From contig NC_020453.1 in the NCBI RefSeq assembly GCF_000344805.1, positions 4,683,001 through 4,747,000 of the forward strand: a DNA stretch of 64,000 bases, written 5' to 3'. The first letter of the stretch is position 1, and each line of letters opens with the position of its first letter. Source of the stretch: Bradyrhizobium oligotrophicum S58. GTDB taxonomy: Bacteria > Pseudomonadota > Alphaproteobacteria > Rhizobiales > Xanthobacteraceae. The translations under genes and the position numbers were made by a program. The notes beneath the pieces are model-generated. The model was not told the origin of the DNA, made no database searches, and saw nothing but the letters and a program-made list of their open reading frames with translations. This document shows positions 44,606 through 53,203 of this stretch, in pieces.

Positions 44606-45439
44606 ATGGCTGAGACCACCAACACCATCAAGCACGTCGCCTCGCCGCTCGCGCGCCAGACCCTGCTCGACAACAAGCTCACCCGTCCCGTCGCCGGCAA
44701 GCGCCCAATCGCGCTCCTCCCCTGGCTGCAGGTCGTCAAGATCGGCGGCCGCGCGATCATGGACCGCGGCGCCGAGGCTATCCTGCCGCTGGTCGAGGAG
44801 ATCAGGAAGCTCCTGCCCGAGCACCGCCTGCTGATCCTGACCGGCGCCGGCATCCGCGCCCGCCACCTCTATGGCGTCGGCCTCGATCTCGGCCTGCCCG
44901 TGGGCTCGCTCGCGCCGCTGGCAGCCAGCGAGGCCGGCCAGAATGGCCACATCCTGGCCGCGCTGCTGGCGTCGGAAGGCGTCTCCTACATCGAGCATCC
45001 GACGATCGCGAACCAGCTCGCGATCCATCTCACCGCGGCGCGTGCGGTGATCGGCAGCGCCTTCCCACCCTATCACCACCACGAATTCCCGACCTCGCGC
45101 ATTCCAATGCATCGGGCCGACACCGGCGCCTTCCTCATCGCCGATGCGCTCGGCGCTGCGGGATTGACGATCGTCGAGGACGTGGATGGCGTCTACACCG
45201 CCGACCCGAAGGGACAGGACGCGGCCAAGGCGAAGCTGCTGGGCGAGACCAGCTTCGAAGCCCTCGCCAAGCAGGAGGGCACGCTGCCGTTCGACCGCGC
45301 GCTGGTCGAGGTGATGGCCAACGCCCGTCACATCTCCCGCGTCCAGGTCATCAACGGCCTGGTGCCCGGCCGGCTCACCGCCGCGCTGCGCGGCCATCAC
45401 GTCGGCTCGATCATCACCACCGGCGCCAAGGCTGATTGA
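44606..45439 (+). CDS. mosA: Molybdenum storage protein subunit alpha
   Basis: A 277-residue partner of MosB, 13 bases downstream. It opens [20 protein letters not shown], has the nucleotide loop [17 protein letters not shown] and [20 protein letters not shown], and carries a HHH run at about 157-159 ([10 protein letters not shown]). In the Azotobacter protein a histidine in the same run (alpha His156, recalled) anchors a molybdate cluster. One residue longer than the Azotobacter subunit, from an insertion in the GGRAIMDRG loop. The C-terminal [19 protein letters not shown] is typical. Together the pair implies molybdenum hoarding, common in nitrogen fixers. Confidence 0.94.
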   Translation: MAETTNTIKHVASPLARQTLLDNKLTRPVAGKRPIALLPWLQVVKIGGRAIMDRGAEAILPLVEEIRKLLPEHRLLILTGAGIRARHLYGVGLDLGLPVGSLAPLAASEAGQNGHILAALLASEGVSYIEHPTIANQLAIHLTAARAVIGSAFPPYHHHEFPTSRIPMHRADTGAFLIADALGAAGLTIVEDVDGVYTADPKGQDAAKAKLLGETSFEALAKQEGTLPFDRALVEVMANARHISRVQVINGLVPGRLTAALRGHHVGSIITTGAKAD

Positions 45440-45452
45440 TCAGCCGGAGCAT

Positions 45453-45488
45453 GCGGGCGGCTGCTGATGCATCATCGCAGCCGTCCGC
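45453..45488. terminator. Hairpin between convergent mosA and aldehyde dehydrogenase genes
   Basis: A 12-bp stem with one G-U type mismatch: GCGGGCGGCTGC (45453-45464) pairs with GCAGCCGTCCGC (45477-45488) around a 12-base loop. No T-tract follows. It lies 14 bases past the mosA stop and 20 before the convergent stop, so it could act as a two-way terminator or mRNA end stabiliser. Confidence 0.45.
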
Positions 45489-45507
45489 GTGAGTTGCCCG
45501 TGTCGGA

Positions 45508-46998
45508 TCACACCGCGAGGTTCATCCAGACGGCCTTCGGCTCGGTGAAATTGGCCAGCGCGGCCGTTCCGTGCTCGCGGCCCAGTCCGGAGTCGCGATC
45601 GCCGCCCCAGGGCAGCCGGACATCGGTGTAGCCGTAGGTGTTGATCCACACCGTGCCCGCGCGCAGGCGCTTGGCGAAGCGCTGGACGCGGCCGAAGTCG
45701 CTGCTCCAGACGCCGGCGGCCAGGCTGTAGGCCGTGCCGTTGGCCATGCGCAGCGCATCGGCCTCGTCCTTGAACTTGATCACGCTGACCACGGGTCCGA
45801 AGATCTCCTCCTGCGAGATCCGCATGTCGTGCGTGACGCCGGCGAAGACGGCAGGGCTGATGAAATAACCGCGGGCCGCCGCGCGCTGGCCGCCGGTAAC
45901 GAGCGTGGCGCCTTCGTTGCGTCCGATGTCGACGTAGTCGAGGATCGATTTCATCTGCCGTTCTGAAATGACGGGTCCGAGCGAGGTGGCACGATCGAGT
46001 GGATCGCCGATCCGCAGCGCCCGTGCGCGCTCGGTCAGGCGCTCGACCACCTCGTCATAGACACGCTCCTGCACCAGCACGCGCGAGCCGGCCGAGCACA
46101 CCTGCCCGGTGTTGAAGAAGATGCCGCTGGCCGCGGCTTTCGACGCCGCCTCGATGTTCGCGTCGTCGAAGATGATGTTGGCAGACTTGCCGCCGAGCTC
46201 GAGCGAGACGCGTTTGAAGTTGCCGGCCGCGCCCTTCATGATGCCGCGGCCGACGCCGGGCGAGCCGGTGAACGTGACCTTGTCGACGTCGGGATGATTG
46301 ACCAGCGCCTCGCCGACCGTGCGCCCGGGACCGGTCACGATGTTGAGAACGCCGGGCGGCAGACCGGCTTCGAGTGCAAGCTCGCCGATCCGCAGCGCCG
46401 AGATCGACGTCAGCTCGGCGGGCTTCATCACCACGGTGCAGCCGCACGCCAGCGCCGGTGCGAGCTTCCACATCCCGATCATCAGCGGGAAGTTCCACGG
46501 CACGATCGCGGCGACCACGCCGACCGGCTCGCGCACCGTGTAGGTCAGGGCATCATCGCGCGTGGAGACGACTTCACCGCTGATCTTGTCGGCCCATCCG
46601 GCGTAATAGGTGAGCGTATCGATGGCGGCGGGAAGATCCTGGCGCAGGATCGCGGACACGGGCTTGCCGGCATCGAGGCTTTCGAGCTCGATGATCTCGT
46701 CGGCATGGTCGCGCAACAGCTGCGCCCATTTCAGCAGGATCGTGCCACGCTCCGCTGCACGCATCGTCCGCCACGGCCCTTCGAAGGCCTTGCGGGCCGC
46801 AGCGACCGCGAAATCGACATCCTCGGCATTGCCCTCCGCGACCGTCGCAATCGCCTGCTCGGTTGCAGGATTGAGCGACGTGAAGGTGCGTCCCGAAACC
46901 GAGGGAACATGCCGGCCGCCGATCAGGAGCTGCAACGGCTTCGTGAGATAAGACGTCGTCCTCGAGCCGCGCTCGTAGTCATATGCAATCGACATCAT
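45508..46998 (-). CDS. NAD(P)-dependent aldehyde dehydrogenase, second copy
   Basis: A 496-residue aldehyde dehydrogenase with N169 (PWNFP), E267 (LELGGKS) and C301 (NTGQVCSA) in the standard positions. It starts MMSIAYDYERGS at 46998; GGAGGA lies 5-8 bases upstream and either of the two ATGs could be used. It is more like the betaine-aldehyde/phenylacetaldehyde-type subfamily than the copy at 41300. It is divergent from the ModE-like regulator gene, with a GAACA-N6-TGTTC dyad between, and convergent with mosA. Confidence 0.92.
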   Translation of the reverse strand: MMSIAYDYERGSRTTSYLTKPLQLLIGGRHVPSVSGRTFTSLNPATEQAIATVAEGNAEDVDFAVAAARKAFEGPWRTMRAAERGTILLKWAQLLRDHADEIIELESLDAGKPVSAILRQDLPAAIDTLTYYAGWADKISGEVVSTRDDALTYTVREPVGVVAAIVPWNFPLMIGMWKLAPALACGCTVVMKPAELTSISALRIGELALEAGLPPGVLNIVTGPGRTVGEALVNHPDVDKVTFTGSPGVGRGIMKGAAGNFKRVSLELGGKSANIIFDDANIEAASKAAASGIFFNTGQVCSAGSRVLVQERVYDEVVERLTERARALRIGDPLDRATSLGPVISERQMKSILDYVDIGRNEGATLVTGGQRAAARGYFISPAVFAGVTHDMRISQEEIFGPVVSVIKFKDEADALRMANGTAYSLAAGVWSSDFGRVQRFAKRLRAGTVWINTYGYTDVRLPWGGDRDSGLGREHGTAALANFTEPKAVWMNLAV

Positions 46999-47032
46999 AT
47001 TTCCTCCGTTTGTTGTATACCAATGAAGGTAA

Positions 47033-47048
47033 GAACAAATATCTGTTC
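47033..47048. promoter_or_regulatory. Dyad GAACA-N6-TGTTC and direct repeat ATATCTGTT
   Basis: GAACA (47033-47037) and TGTTC (47044-47048) are exact inverted repeats. ATATCTGTT occurs at 47039-47047 and again at 47058-47066, start to start 19 bases, about two helix turns. They lie in the 115-base divergent promoter. This architecture suggests binding of the regulator that starts at 47114. Distinct from the Mo-box-like dyads. Confidence 0.45.
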
Positions 47049-47113
47049 GTAAATATGATATCTGTTGCCTATGGCCGGCGATCATATGAAGCCGACTTCA
47101 CAAGCAGGCCCTG

Positions 47114-48199
47114 ATGTTGCGGATCGCGATCGAACCTGTCTGGCGCTTCTACAAGGACGACGACCCGCAGAGCATCGTCGTGATGCTCCGCGTGCTCAGC
47201 GAAATCAGGAGGACGGGTAAGATCACCAGCGCGGCCAACGACGCCCATCTCTCGTATCGCCACGTCTGGAATCTGATCGAGCAATGGTCGGCATTTTTCG
47301 GCGTGCCGTTGGTGGAAACCCAGCGCGGCAAAGGATCGAAGCTCACCGCGTTCGGAGACAAGCTGGTCTGGGCCGGCGAGCGCATGCACGCCCGTCTCGG
47401 CCCGCAATTGGACAATCTGGCGCAGGAGCTCGTGACGGAGATCAAGCCGTTCCTGCAGCCGCATCCCAGCGTGATCCGCGTTCACGCCAGCCATGGTTTT
47501 GCCGTCGCCAAGCTGCGCGAGCTGTTGGATCGCGAGCCGGGTGTCGGCGTCGATGTCCGCTATGTCAGCAGCCAGCACTCGCTGGCCTCGCTGGCGCAAG
47601 GCGAATGCGACCTGTCGGGGCTGCATCTGCCGCGCGGCGAGCTGCGTGCCCAGAACATCCAGGCCTGCCGCGATTGGCTCGATCCCAAACAGGACTGCGT
47701 CATCAGCTTCGTGACCCGCGAAATGGGGCTGATGGTCGGTCGCGGCAATCCGCTGTCCATCCGCTCATTGGCCGATCTCGCCGACGGCAGGGCGCGCTTC
47801 GTCAATCGCGATCATGATTCCGGCACCCGCCTGTTGTTCGATCAGTTGCTCGCGTCACAAGGCATCGACGAAGCCAGCATCAATGGCGCGCAGCAGATCG
47901 AGTTCACCCACGCCGCCGTCGCGGCCTATGTCGCGAGCGGCATGGCCGACGCCTGTTTCGGCGTCGAGGCCGCCGCGCGGCAGTTCGGACTCGACTTCAT
48001 CCGCATCCTCACCGAGGACTATTTCTTCGCCTGCCATAAGTCGTTTCTGGAAACCGACCCGATGCGGCGGGTGCTCGAGGTGATGAAGGGCGACGAATTC
48101 CATCGCGCCGTCGCAGCCCTGCCCGGCTACCAGCCTGCCGCCACGGGATCGGTCCACACCGTTCGCGAATTCCTCGATCGGCTGGACGCGGAGTCCTGA
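47114..48199 (+). CDS. ModE-like winged-helix regulator fused to a binding-protein-like domain
   Basis: A 361-residue regulator. Residues about 15-95 are a ModE/LysR-type winged helix (VLSEIRRTGKITSAANDAHL, LSYRHVWNLIEQWSAFFGVP, ETQRGKGSKLTAFGDKLVW). From about 115 on comes a periplasmic-binding-protein-like fold (VIRVHASHGFAVAKLRELL, DLSGLHLPRGEL, REMGLMVGRGNPL), with the DHDSGTRLLFDQLL segment typical of PF12727, a domain also found fused to Mo-cofactor proteins. It probably senses molybdate or a Mo-containing signal; this is inferred. Start is ATG 47114; no good Shine-Dalgarno was seen, so other starts are possible. Divergent from the second aldehyde dehydrogenase. Confidence 0.8.
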   Translation: MLRIAIEPVWRFYKDDDPQSIVVMLRVLSEIRRTGKITSAANDAHLSYRHVWNLIEQWSAFFGVPLVETQRGKGSKLTAFGDKLVWAGERMHARLGPQLDNLAQELVTEIKPFLQPHPSVIRVHASHGFAVAKLRELLDREPGVGVDVRYVSSQHSLASLAQGECDLSGLHLPRGELRAQNIQACRDWLDPKQDCVISFVTREMGLMVGRGNPLSIRSLADLADGRARFVNRDHDSGTRLLFDQLLASQGIDEASINGAQQIEFTHAAVAAYVASGMADACFGVEAAARQFGLDFIRILTEDYFFACHKSFLETDPMRRVLEVMKGDEFHRAVAALPGYQPAATGSVHTVREFLDRLDAES

Positions 48200-48206
48200 C
48201 GGTCAA

Positions 48207-49070
48207 CTACGGCAGATCGACGCCGCGCGCAGGCACCGGTTCCAGCTCGCCCTCGGCCTGGCGCTGCAGCGCGCGGCCGCGCCAGATCGAGCCGGCGACC
48301 AGCACCACGCCAGCGCCGAGCAGCGACATCAGCGTTTCCATGACGTCGACATGAGTTGCGAGGTTGGTCTTGCCGGCGAACAGGCCCGAGGCCGCCTCGA
48401 TGTTGATGACGACGGTGCCGTCGAGGAGATGGTGCAGCAGCGGCTCGATCGCGGGGTCGGTCGCGATAACCTCGCCGGCCACCCAGCCGAGCAGCATGGC
48501 GCCGAGCCAGACCAGCAGCGGGAAGCGGTCGAGCACGAGCATGATCAGGGCTGCGCCCGCGATGATCAGCGGGATGCTCATGGCAAGGCCGATGATCAGC
48601 AGCGAGGCCTGTCCGTTGGCTGCGGCAGCGACTGCGATCACGTTGTCGAGGCTCATCACGAGATCGGCGAGCGCGACGATGCGGACGGCATGCCACAACG
48701 TCGTGCCGGCCGCGATCTCGTCGTTCTCGTCCTCGGGAACCAGCAGCTTGGCGGCGATCACGAGCAGCGCCAGCCCGCCGACCAGCTTCAGATAGGGCAG
48801 CGCCATCAAGGTGGCGACGATGCCGGTGAAGGCGATGCGCAGCGCGACCGCGATGCCGGAGCCGGCGACCATGCCCCAAAAACGATGCTTGCCGTGCAGG
48901 CCGCGGCAGGCAAGCGCGATCACCAGCGCATTGTCGCCGGACAACAGCACGTTGATCCAGATGATCTTGCCGAGCGCGAGCCAGAAGCCCGGGCTCTGCA
49001 GGTCGGCCTCGAATTGAGCGAGCATATGACCGAAGCTGGCGGAATCAGCGAGCTGCGTTAGCCAGTTCAC
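48207..49070 (-). CDS. TerC/YjbE family membrane protein
   Basis: A 287-residue inner-membrane protein with about seven hydrophobic spans. The two internally repeated family signatures are present: WINVLLSGDNALVIALA (about 40) and LADLVMSLDNVIAVAAAAN (about 138), each with the Asp-Asn pair. Family members export manganese or handle metals for secreted proteins. The GTG at 49070 gives NWLTQLADSAS; AAGG lies 8 bases upstream. It follows ndk by 79 bases and may be co-transcribed. The metal is unknown; the leader is too short for a typical manganese riboswitch. Confidence 0.87.
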   Translation of the reverse strand: MNWLTQLADSASFGHMLAQFEADLQSPGFWLALGKIIWINVLLSGDNALVIALACRGLHGKHRFWGMVAGSGIAVALRIAFTGIVATLMALPYLKLVGGLALLVIAAKLLVPEDENDEIAAGTTLWHAVRIVALADLVMSLDNVIAVAAAANGQASLLIIGLAMSIPLIIAGAALIMLVLDRFPLLVWLGAMLLGWVAGEVIATDPAIEPLLHHLLDGTVVINIEAASGLFAGKTNLATHVDVMETLMSLLGAGVVLVAGSIWRGRALQRQAEGELEPVPARGVDLP

Positions 49071-49149
49071 GGCCGGACCTTTCAGACAAGTTCAGCGTCT
49101 AGCACGAGCGTCGTGCGGCGGAGGTCGCCCTTCGCCGCACGAGGATTGA

Positions 49150-49572
49150 TCAGCCGACGATCTCGTTGCCGGAGAAGAACTGCGCGATCTCGATCGCGGC
49201 GGTCTCGGCCGCGTCCGAGCCGTGCACCGAGTTCTCGCCGATCGACTTCGCATGCGCCTTGCGGATGGTGCCTTCGGCCGCCTTGGACGGATCGGTCGCG
49301 CCCATCACGTCGCGATACTTCAGAATGGCGCCTTCGCCCTCCAGCACCTGGACCACGACGGGCCCGGAAATCATGAAGTCGACGAGTTCGCCGAAGAACG
49401 GCCGCGCCTTGTGCACGGCATAGAAGGTCTCGGCCTGCTCGCGGGTCATGCGGATGCGCTTCTGGGCCACGATGCGCAGGCCGGCTTTCTCGATCAGCGC
49501 GTTGACCGCACCGGTGAGATTACGCTCGGTCGCGTCGGGCTTGATGATCGAAAAGGTGCGCTCAATCGCCAT
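49150..49572 (-). CDS. ndk: Nucleoside diphosphate kinase
   Basis: A 140-residue enzyme that balances NTP and dNTP pools by phosphate transfer through a histidine. [20 protein letters not shown] at the start, the [14 protein letters not shown] segment, and the phosphohistidine motif [16 protein letters not shown] are all intact. AAGGA precedes the ATG. Full length. Confidence 0.97.
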   Translation of the reverse strand: MAIERTFSIIKPDATERNLTGAVNALIEKAGLRIVAQKRIRMTREQAETFYAVHKARPFFGELVDFMISGPVVVQVLEGEGAILKYRDVMGATDPSKAAEGTIRKAHAKSIGENSVHGSDAAETAAIEIAQFFSGNEIVG

Positions 49573-49858
49573 GATATCGTCCTTGGAGGTGCGGGATTTG
49601 GAGGAGTTGCGGGCTTATATCGACGCGATCGGTCGACGGCAAGCGACCGAGATCCAACCGGCGGCGCGACGCCTTACGACAATTTCACGATTATGAACAT
49701 AGTCTGAAGGGACCGTGCCACCATCGTTCAGCTCCCATGCCCTAGGATGATTGGTACCGGGCGAGGACGAGCCAGCAGCTTAACCGGTGGCCGCCTTCTC
49801 CCAGCCTCATCCGTCGGACAATTTCGGCGCCACAAGCGCTGTCATCCAGGAGACGAAC

Positions 49859-50128
49859 ATGTTGCGCAAACTCTCGCTCATCGCCGCGGCCACCGTTGCC
49901 CTGGGCGCAGCCGCCCTCGCCCCGACCGCCGCCTCGGCTCATTGGCACGGCGGCTGGCATGGAGGTGGTTGGCATGGCGGCTATGGTGGCTGGCATCGTC
50001 CGTTCTACGGTCCGCGCTTCTTCGTCGGCGGCCCGGCCTACGGATACGGCTACGGCGGCTGCTACGTGCGGCGCGTGGTTCCGACCCCCTGGGGCCCGCG
50101 CTGGCGCTTGATCAACCGCTGCTACTGA
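49859..50128 (+). CDS. Secreted Gly/His/Trp-rich small protein
   Basis: An 89-residue exported protein. The ATG at 49859 follows CCAGGAGAC. The signal peptide (1-28, LSLIAAATVALGAAALA, ending ASA) is followed by WHGGWHGG repeats, then aromatic/Gly-rich sequence and two cysteines (GGCYVRR, NRCY). Similar GWHGGW proteins occur in many rhizobia and are usually left hypothetical. The His-rich repeats could bind metal. A clear terminator follows at 50189. Confidence 0.7.
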   Translation: MLRKLSLIAAATVALGAAALAPTAASAHWHGGWHGGGWHGGYGGWHRPFYGPRFFVGGPAYGYGYGGCYVRRVVPTPWGPRWRLINRCY

Positions 50129-50188
50129 CGAGCTTCTGATACGAGCCTCGGTGCGGCATCCGCCCCCCGCCACACCGAACTCGCATCG

Positions 50189-50220
50189 CCCCGGCGTTTC
50201 CCCCACGCCGGGGCTTTTTT
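50189..50220 (+). terminator. Intrinsic terminator
   Basis: A 9-bp stem CCCCGGCGT (50189-50197) with ACGCCGGGG (50205-50213), then C and six T to 50220. It ends the transcript of the preceding small secreted protein gene. Confidence 0.88.
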
Positions 50221-50326
50221 CACGCAATTTCAACTAAATCCCACGCATTTCGGCCGCTGCCGGAAACAAATCGGCCCGCCACGACTTGTCACGGCATCAT
50301 ATTGAACATGCCCGTGGAATTCCGTC

Positions 50327-50512
50327 ATGACAGGCCGCACCGCCGATTTCAGCGAGGCGCTCGATCGCAAGACCAGCCGATCGATCTGCGACGCCGTGGG
50401 CGAAAGGCTGCAGCGCAGCCTGCCCCCCGACGGCTCCCATCTGCCCGATCCGCTGGCGCAGCTCATGAACGAGTTGCGCAGACGAGACGAGCAGTTTGTC
50501 CGGCTCGAGTAG
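50327..50512 (+). CDS. Small hypothetical protein
   Basis: A 61-residue soluble protein of unknown family: DFSEALDRKTSRSICDAVGE, RLQRSLPPDGSHLPDPLAQL, MNELRRRDEQFVRLE. Charged, helical, without membrane span. GGAA lies about 6 bases before the ATG. It precedes the ABC-F gene by 66 bases in the same direction. Plausible because composition and binding site fit, but it is short. Confidence 0.45.
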   Translation: MTGRTADFSEALDRKTSRSICDAVGERLQRSLPPDGSHLPDPLAQLMNELRRRDEQFVRLE

Positions 50513-50578
50513 AGCTCGGCCGCCTGTGGCCGCGATAAAGCGGTTGCGTTTGGCCGCGCGCGCGGTGACAAGGCGCGC

Positions 50579-52447
50579 ATGCTTTCCATCACCGACATCT
50601 CGATCCGCCTCGCCGGACGGCTTCTCATCGACCAGAGTTCGGTGCAGATCCCGCCCGGCGCGCGCGTCGGCCTGGTTGGCCGGAACGGAACCGGCAAATC
50701 GACCCTGTTCAAGGCGATCCGCGGCGAACTGTCGCTGGAGAGCGGCAGCATCAGCCTGCCACCGCGATGGCGCGTCGGCAGCCTGGCGCAGGAAGCCCCG
50801 AGCGGCCCCGAAAGCCTGATCGAGGTGGTGCTGCGGGCCGACCTCGAGCGCGACGCGCTGCTGCGCGAGTCCGACACCGCCGTCGATCCGGACCGCATCG
50901 CCGAAATCCAGACCCGGCTGGTCGACATCGACGCCCATTCAGCGCCGGCGCGCGCCGCGGCGATCCTCAGCGGCCTCGGCTTCTCCGCCACCGACCAGGC
51001 GCGCGCATGTTCGGAGTTCTCCGGCGGCTGGCGTATGCGGGTGGCGCTCGCAGCCACCTTGTTCGCCGCGCCCGATTTGCTGCTCCTGGACGAGCCGACC
51101 AACTATCTCGACCTTGAAGGCACGCTGTGGCTCGAGGATCATCTGGCGCACTATCCGCGCACGGTGATCGTGATCAGCCATGACCGCGATCTCCTGGAGA
51201 CCTCGGTCGACCAGATCCTGCATCTTGACCGCGGCAAGCTGACCCTCTACCGCGGCGGCTATTCGTCGTTCGAGGAGCAGCGCGCCACCCGCGAGATGCT
51301 CGACGCCAAGGCGGTCAAGCGCCAGGAGGCCGAGCGCGCCCGGTTGCAGGCCTTCGTCGAACGCTTCAAGGCCAAGGCGTCGAAGGCGCGCCAGGCGCAA
51401 TCCCGCGTCAAGATGCTGGAGCGGATGAAGCCGATCACCGCGCTCGTGACCCAGGACGTGCGCGAGATCAGCTTTCCCGCGCCGGAGAAACTGCTGTCGC
51501 CGCCGATCATCGCCGTCGACAACGCCTCGGTCGGCTACGATCCGGCGCAGCCTGTGCTCAACCGCGTCACCTTGCGGATCGACAATGACGACCGCGTCGC
51601 GCTGCTCGGCTCCAATGGCAACGGCAAGTCGACGCTGGTGAAGCTGCTGGCCGGCCGGCTCGCGCCGTTCTCCGGCAAGGTCACGCGCGCGGACAAGCTG
51701 TCGATCGCCTATTTCGCCCAGCACCAGCTCGACGAGCTCGACGAAGCCGGCTCGCCCTACAGTCACGTGCGCAAATTGATGGGCGATGCGCCGGAGTCGA
51801 AGGTGCGCGCGCGCGCCGGCGCGATCGGATTCTCGGGCAAGGCCGCCGATACGCTGGTGAAGAGTCTGTCGGGCGGCGAGAAGGCGCGGCTGCTGCTCGG
51901 GCTCGCGACCTTTTACGGCCCGAACATGATCATCCTGGACGAGCCGACCAACCATCTCGACATCGACAGCCGCGCTGCGCTCGCCGAGGCGATCAACGAA
52001 TTTCCCGGCGCCGTGATCATGGTGTCGCACGACCGCTACCTGATCGAGTCCTGCGCCGACCGGCTGTGGGTCGTGGCCGATCGCGCCGTCAAGACCTATG
52101 ACGGTGATCTCGACGACTACCGGCGCATGGTGCTGTCATCGCGCAGCGGCACACCGGCGCGCGATCCCGAACGTGCTCCGACGAGCGAGAAGACGGAGCG
52201 GCCGCGCGGCGACAACAAGCGAAGCGCACTGAAGCAGAAGATCTCGGCAGCCGAGGCCGAGATTGCGCGCATCACCGAGATCATCACCAAGATCGACGAT
52301 GCGCTGACACTGCCGGACATCTTCACGCGCGATCCGAAGCAGGCGGCGCAGCTGTCGAAAGCGCGGGCGAATGCCGCCGACGCGCTGGCGCGCGCCGAAG
52401 AGCAATGGCTCGAAGCCAGCACGCTCTACGACGAGGTGAGCGGCTGA
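50579..52447 (+). CDS. ABC-F family ATPase
   Basis: A 622-residue protein with two ABC modules and no membrane span. Module 1 has Walker A GRNGTGKST, signature FSGGWRMRV and Walker B LLLLDEPTNYLD; module 2 has GSNGNGKST, LSGGEKARLL and MIILDEPTNHLD. The linker between (about 235-310) is the charged helical P-site-type arm. A C-terminal coiled coil (about 540-620, IARITEIITKIDDAL) is present. ABC-F proteins act at the ribosome on stalled or special translation states. Uup- or YheS-like by architecture; which one is not decided. Not a transporter. Confidence 0.93.
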   Translation: MLSITDISIRLAGRLLIDQSSVQIPPGARVGLVGRNGTGKSTLFKAIRGELSLESGSISLPPRWRVGSLAQEAPSGPESLIEVVLRADLERDALLRESDTAVDPDRIAEIQTRLVDIDAHSAPARAAAILSGLGFSATDQARACSEFSGGWRMRVALAATLFAAPDLLLLDEPTNYLDLEGTLWLEDHLAHYPRTVIVISHDRDLLETSVDQILHLDRGKLTLYRGGYSSFEEQRATREMLDAKAVKRQEAERARLQAFVERFKAKASKARQAQSRVKMLERMKPITALVTQDVREISFPAPEKLLSPPIIAVDNASVGYDPAQPVLNRVTLRIDNDDRVALLGSNGNGKSTLVKLLAGRLAPFSGKVTRADKLSIAYFAQHQLDELDEAGSPYSHVRKLMGDAPESKVRARAGAIGFSGKAADTLVKSLSGGEKARLLLGLATFYGPNMIILDEPTNHLDIDSRAALAEAINEFPGAVIMVSHDRYLIESCADRLWVVADRAVKTYDGDLDDYRRMVLSSRSGTPARDPERAPTSEKTERPRGDNKRSALKQKISAAEAEIARITEIITKIDDALTLPDIFTRDPKQAAQLSKARANAADALARAEEQWLEASTLYDEVSG

Positions 52448-52496
52448 CACCGATGTTCGGGATGCGCCCGGCAGTTCGCTGCGCGAAGCAGCGGGC

Positions 52497-53030
52497 TCAG
52501 CTCGCCCGCTTCTTTGCCTTGGAGGGCTTGGCCATCTTCGGCGCCGGACCCGGATCAGGCGCGCGCTCGACCGAGGTCAGGCGGCCGGCGCTGAACGTGT
52601 AGACGCCGGCGCGCGCGCCGCGCAGCCACGTCACGGTTGCGACGCGATCACCGCCATTGTTTCCGATGTTGACGCTGTCCGGCGCGCCGATGCCGCGCAC
52701 GACGTCGCATTCGGTATGGCCGAGCGCAACGGTGCCGCCGGCGGCTGGCGGCGGTGCAGCGGCTGGATCATTCGCCAGCGCATTCGCGCCCGCAGGCGCC
52801 ATGCCCGGGCATGCGCCTTCGGCGCTGACGAGATCCTCGGCCGTGACGGGCTTGTCCGGGGACAGCGGCGGCGCGTCGATCGAGATGCTCTTGATGAACA
52901 GGCGCTGCGGCCGGTTGAACCATTCCGTGTCCTTGGACAGGAAATCGGGCGCGCCCGAGCATCCGGTGATGACCGGGGCAAGCAGAAGGAACGCCAGAGC
53001 GCGCGTCAGTTGTTTGTTGTGGTCTCGCAC
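52497..53030 (-). CDS. Lipoprotein, hypothetical
   Basis: A 177-residue exported protein. The GTG at 53030 (AAGG 7 bases upstream) gives RDHNKQLTRALAFLLLAPVITGC, a lipoprotein signal with lipobox VITGC. The mature part has SIDAPPLSPDKPVTAEDLVS, a Pro/Ala region, then TVALGHTECDVVRGIGAPDS and VNIGNNGGDRVATVTWLRGA, suggestive of a beta-rich fold of the SmpA/BamE kind (an xGxTxxDVxxxxGxPD pattern), followed by a basic tail. BamE-like membership is a guess. Convergent with the ABC-F gene. Confidence 0.68.
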   Translation of the reverse strand: MRDHNKQLTRALAFLLLAPVITGCSGAPDFLSKDTEWFNRPQRLFIKSISIDAPPLSPDKPVTAEDLVSAEGACPGMAPAGANALANDPAAAPPPAAGGTVALGHTECDVVRGIGAPDSVNIGNNGGDRVATVTWLRGARAGVYTFSAGRLTSVERAPDPGPAPKMAKPSKAKKRAS

Positions 53031-53203
53031 GATGAACCTTGCTGAATTGCAACCTGTGGACACTCTAACGTGTTGTCCCAACATCACTTTGCGGCACGTT
53101 CGTGGCTTTGCCAACGCTCTGCCGGCAAATCGGCAGATTATCATTAATCGCGCGGCGCTGCCATCATCGGCACTTCACGGGCTTACGCAACGGGGCTTAC
53201 GCA

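Noticed and set aside
48207..49149. A yybP-ykoY manganese riboswitch before the TerC gene
   Set aside because: Only 79 bases lie between ndk and this gene and no conserved fold was recognised.
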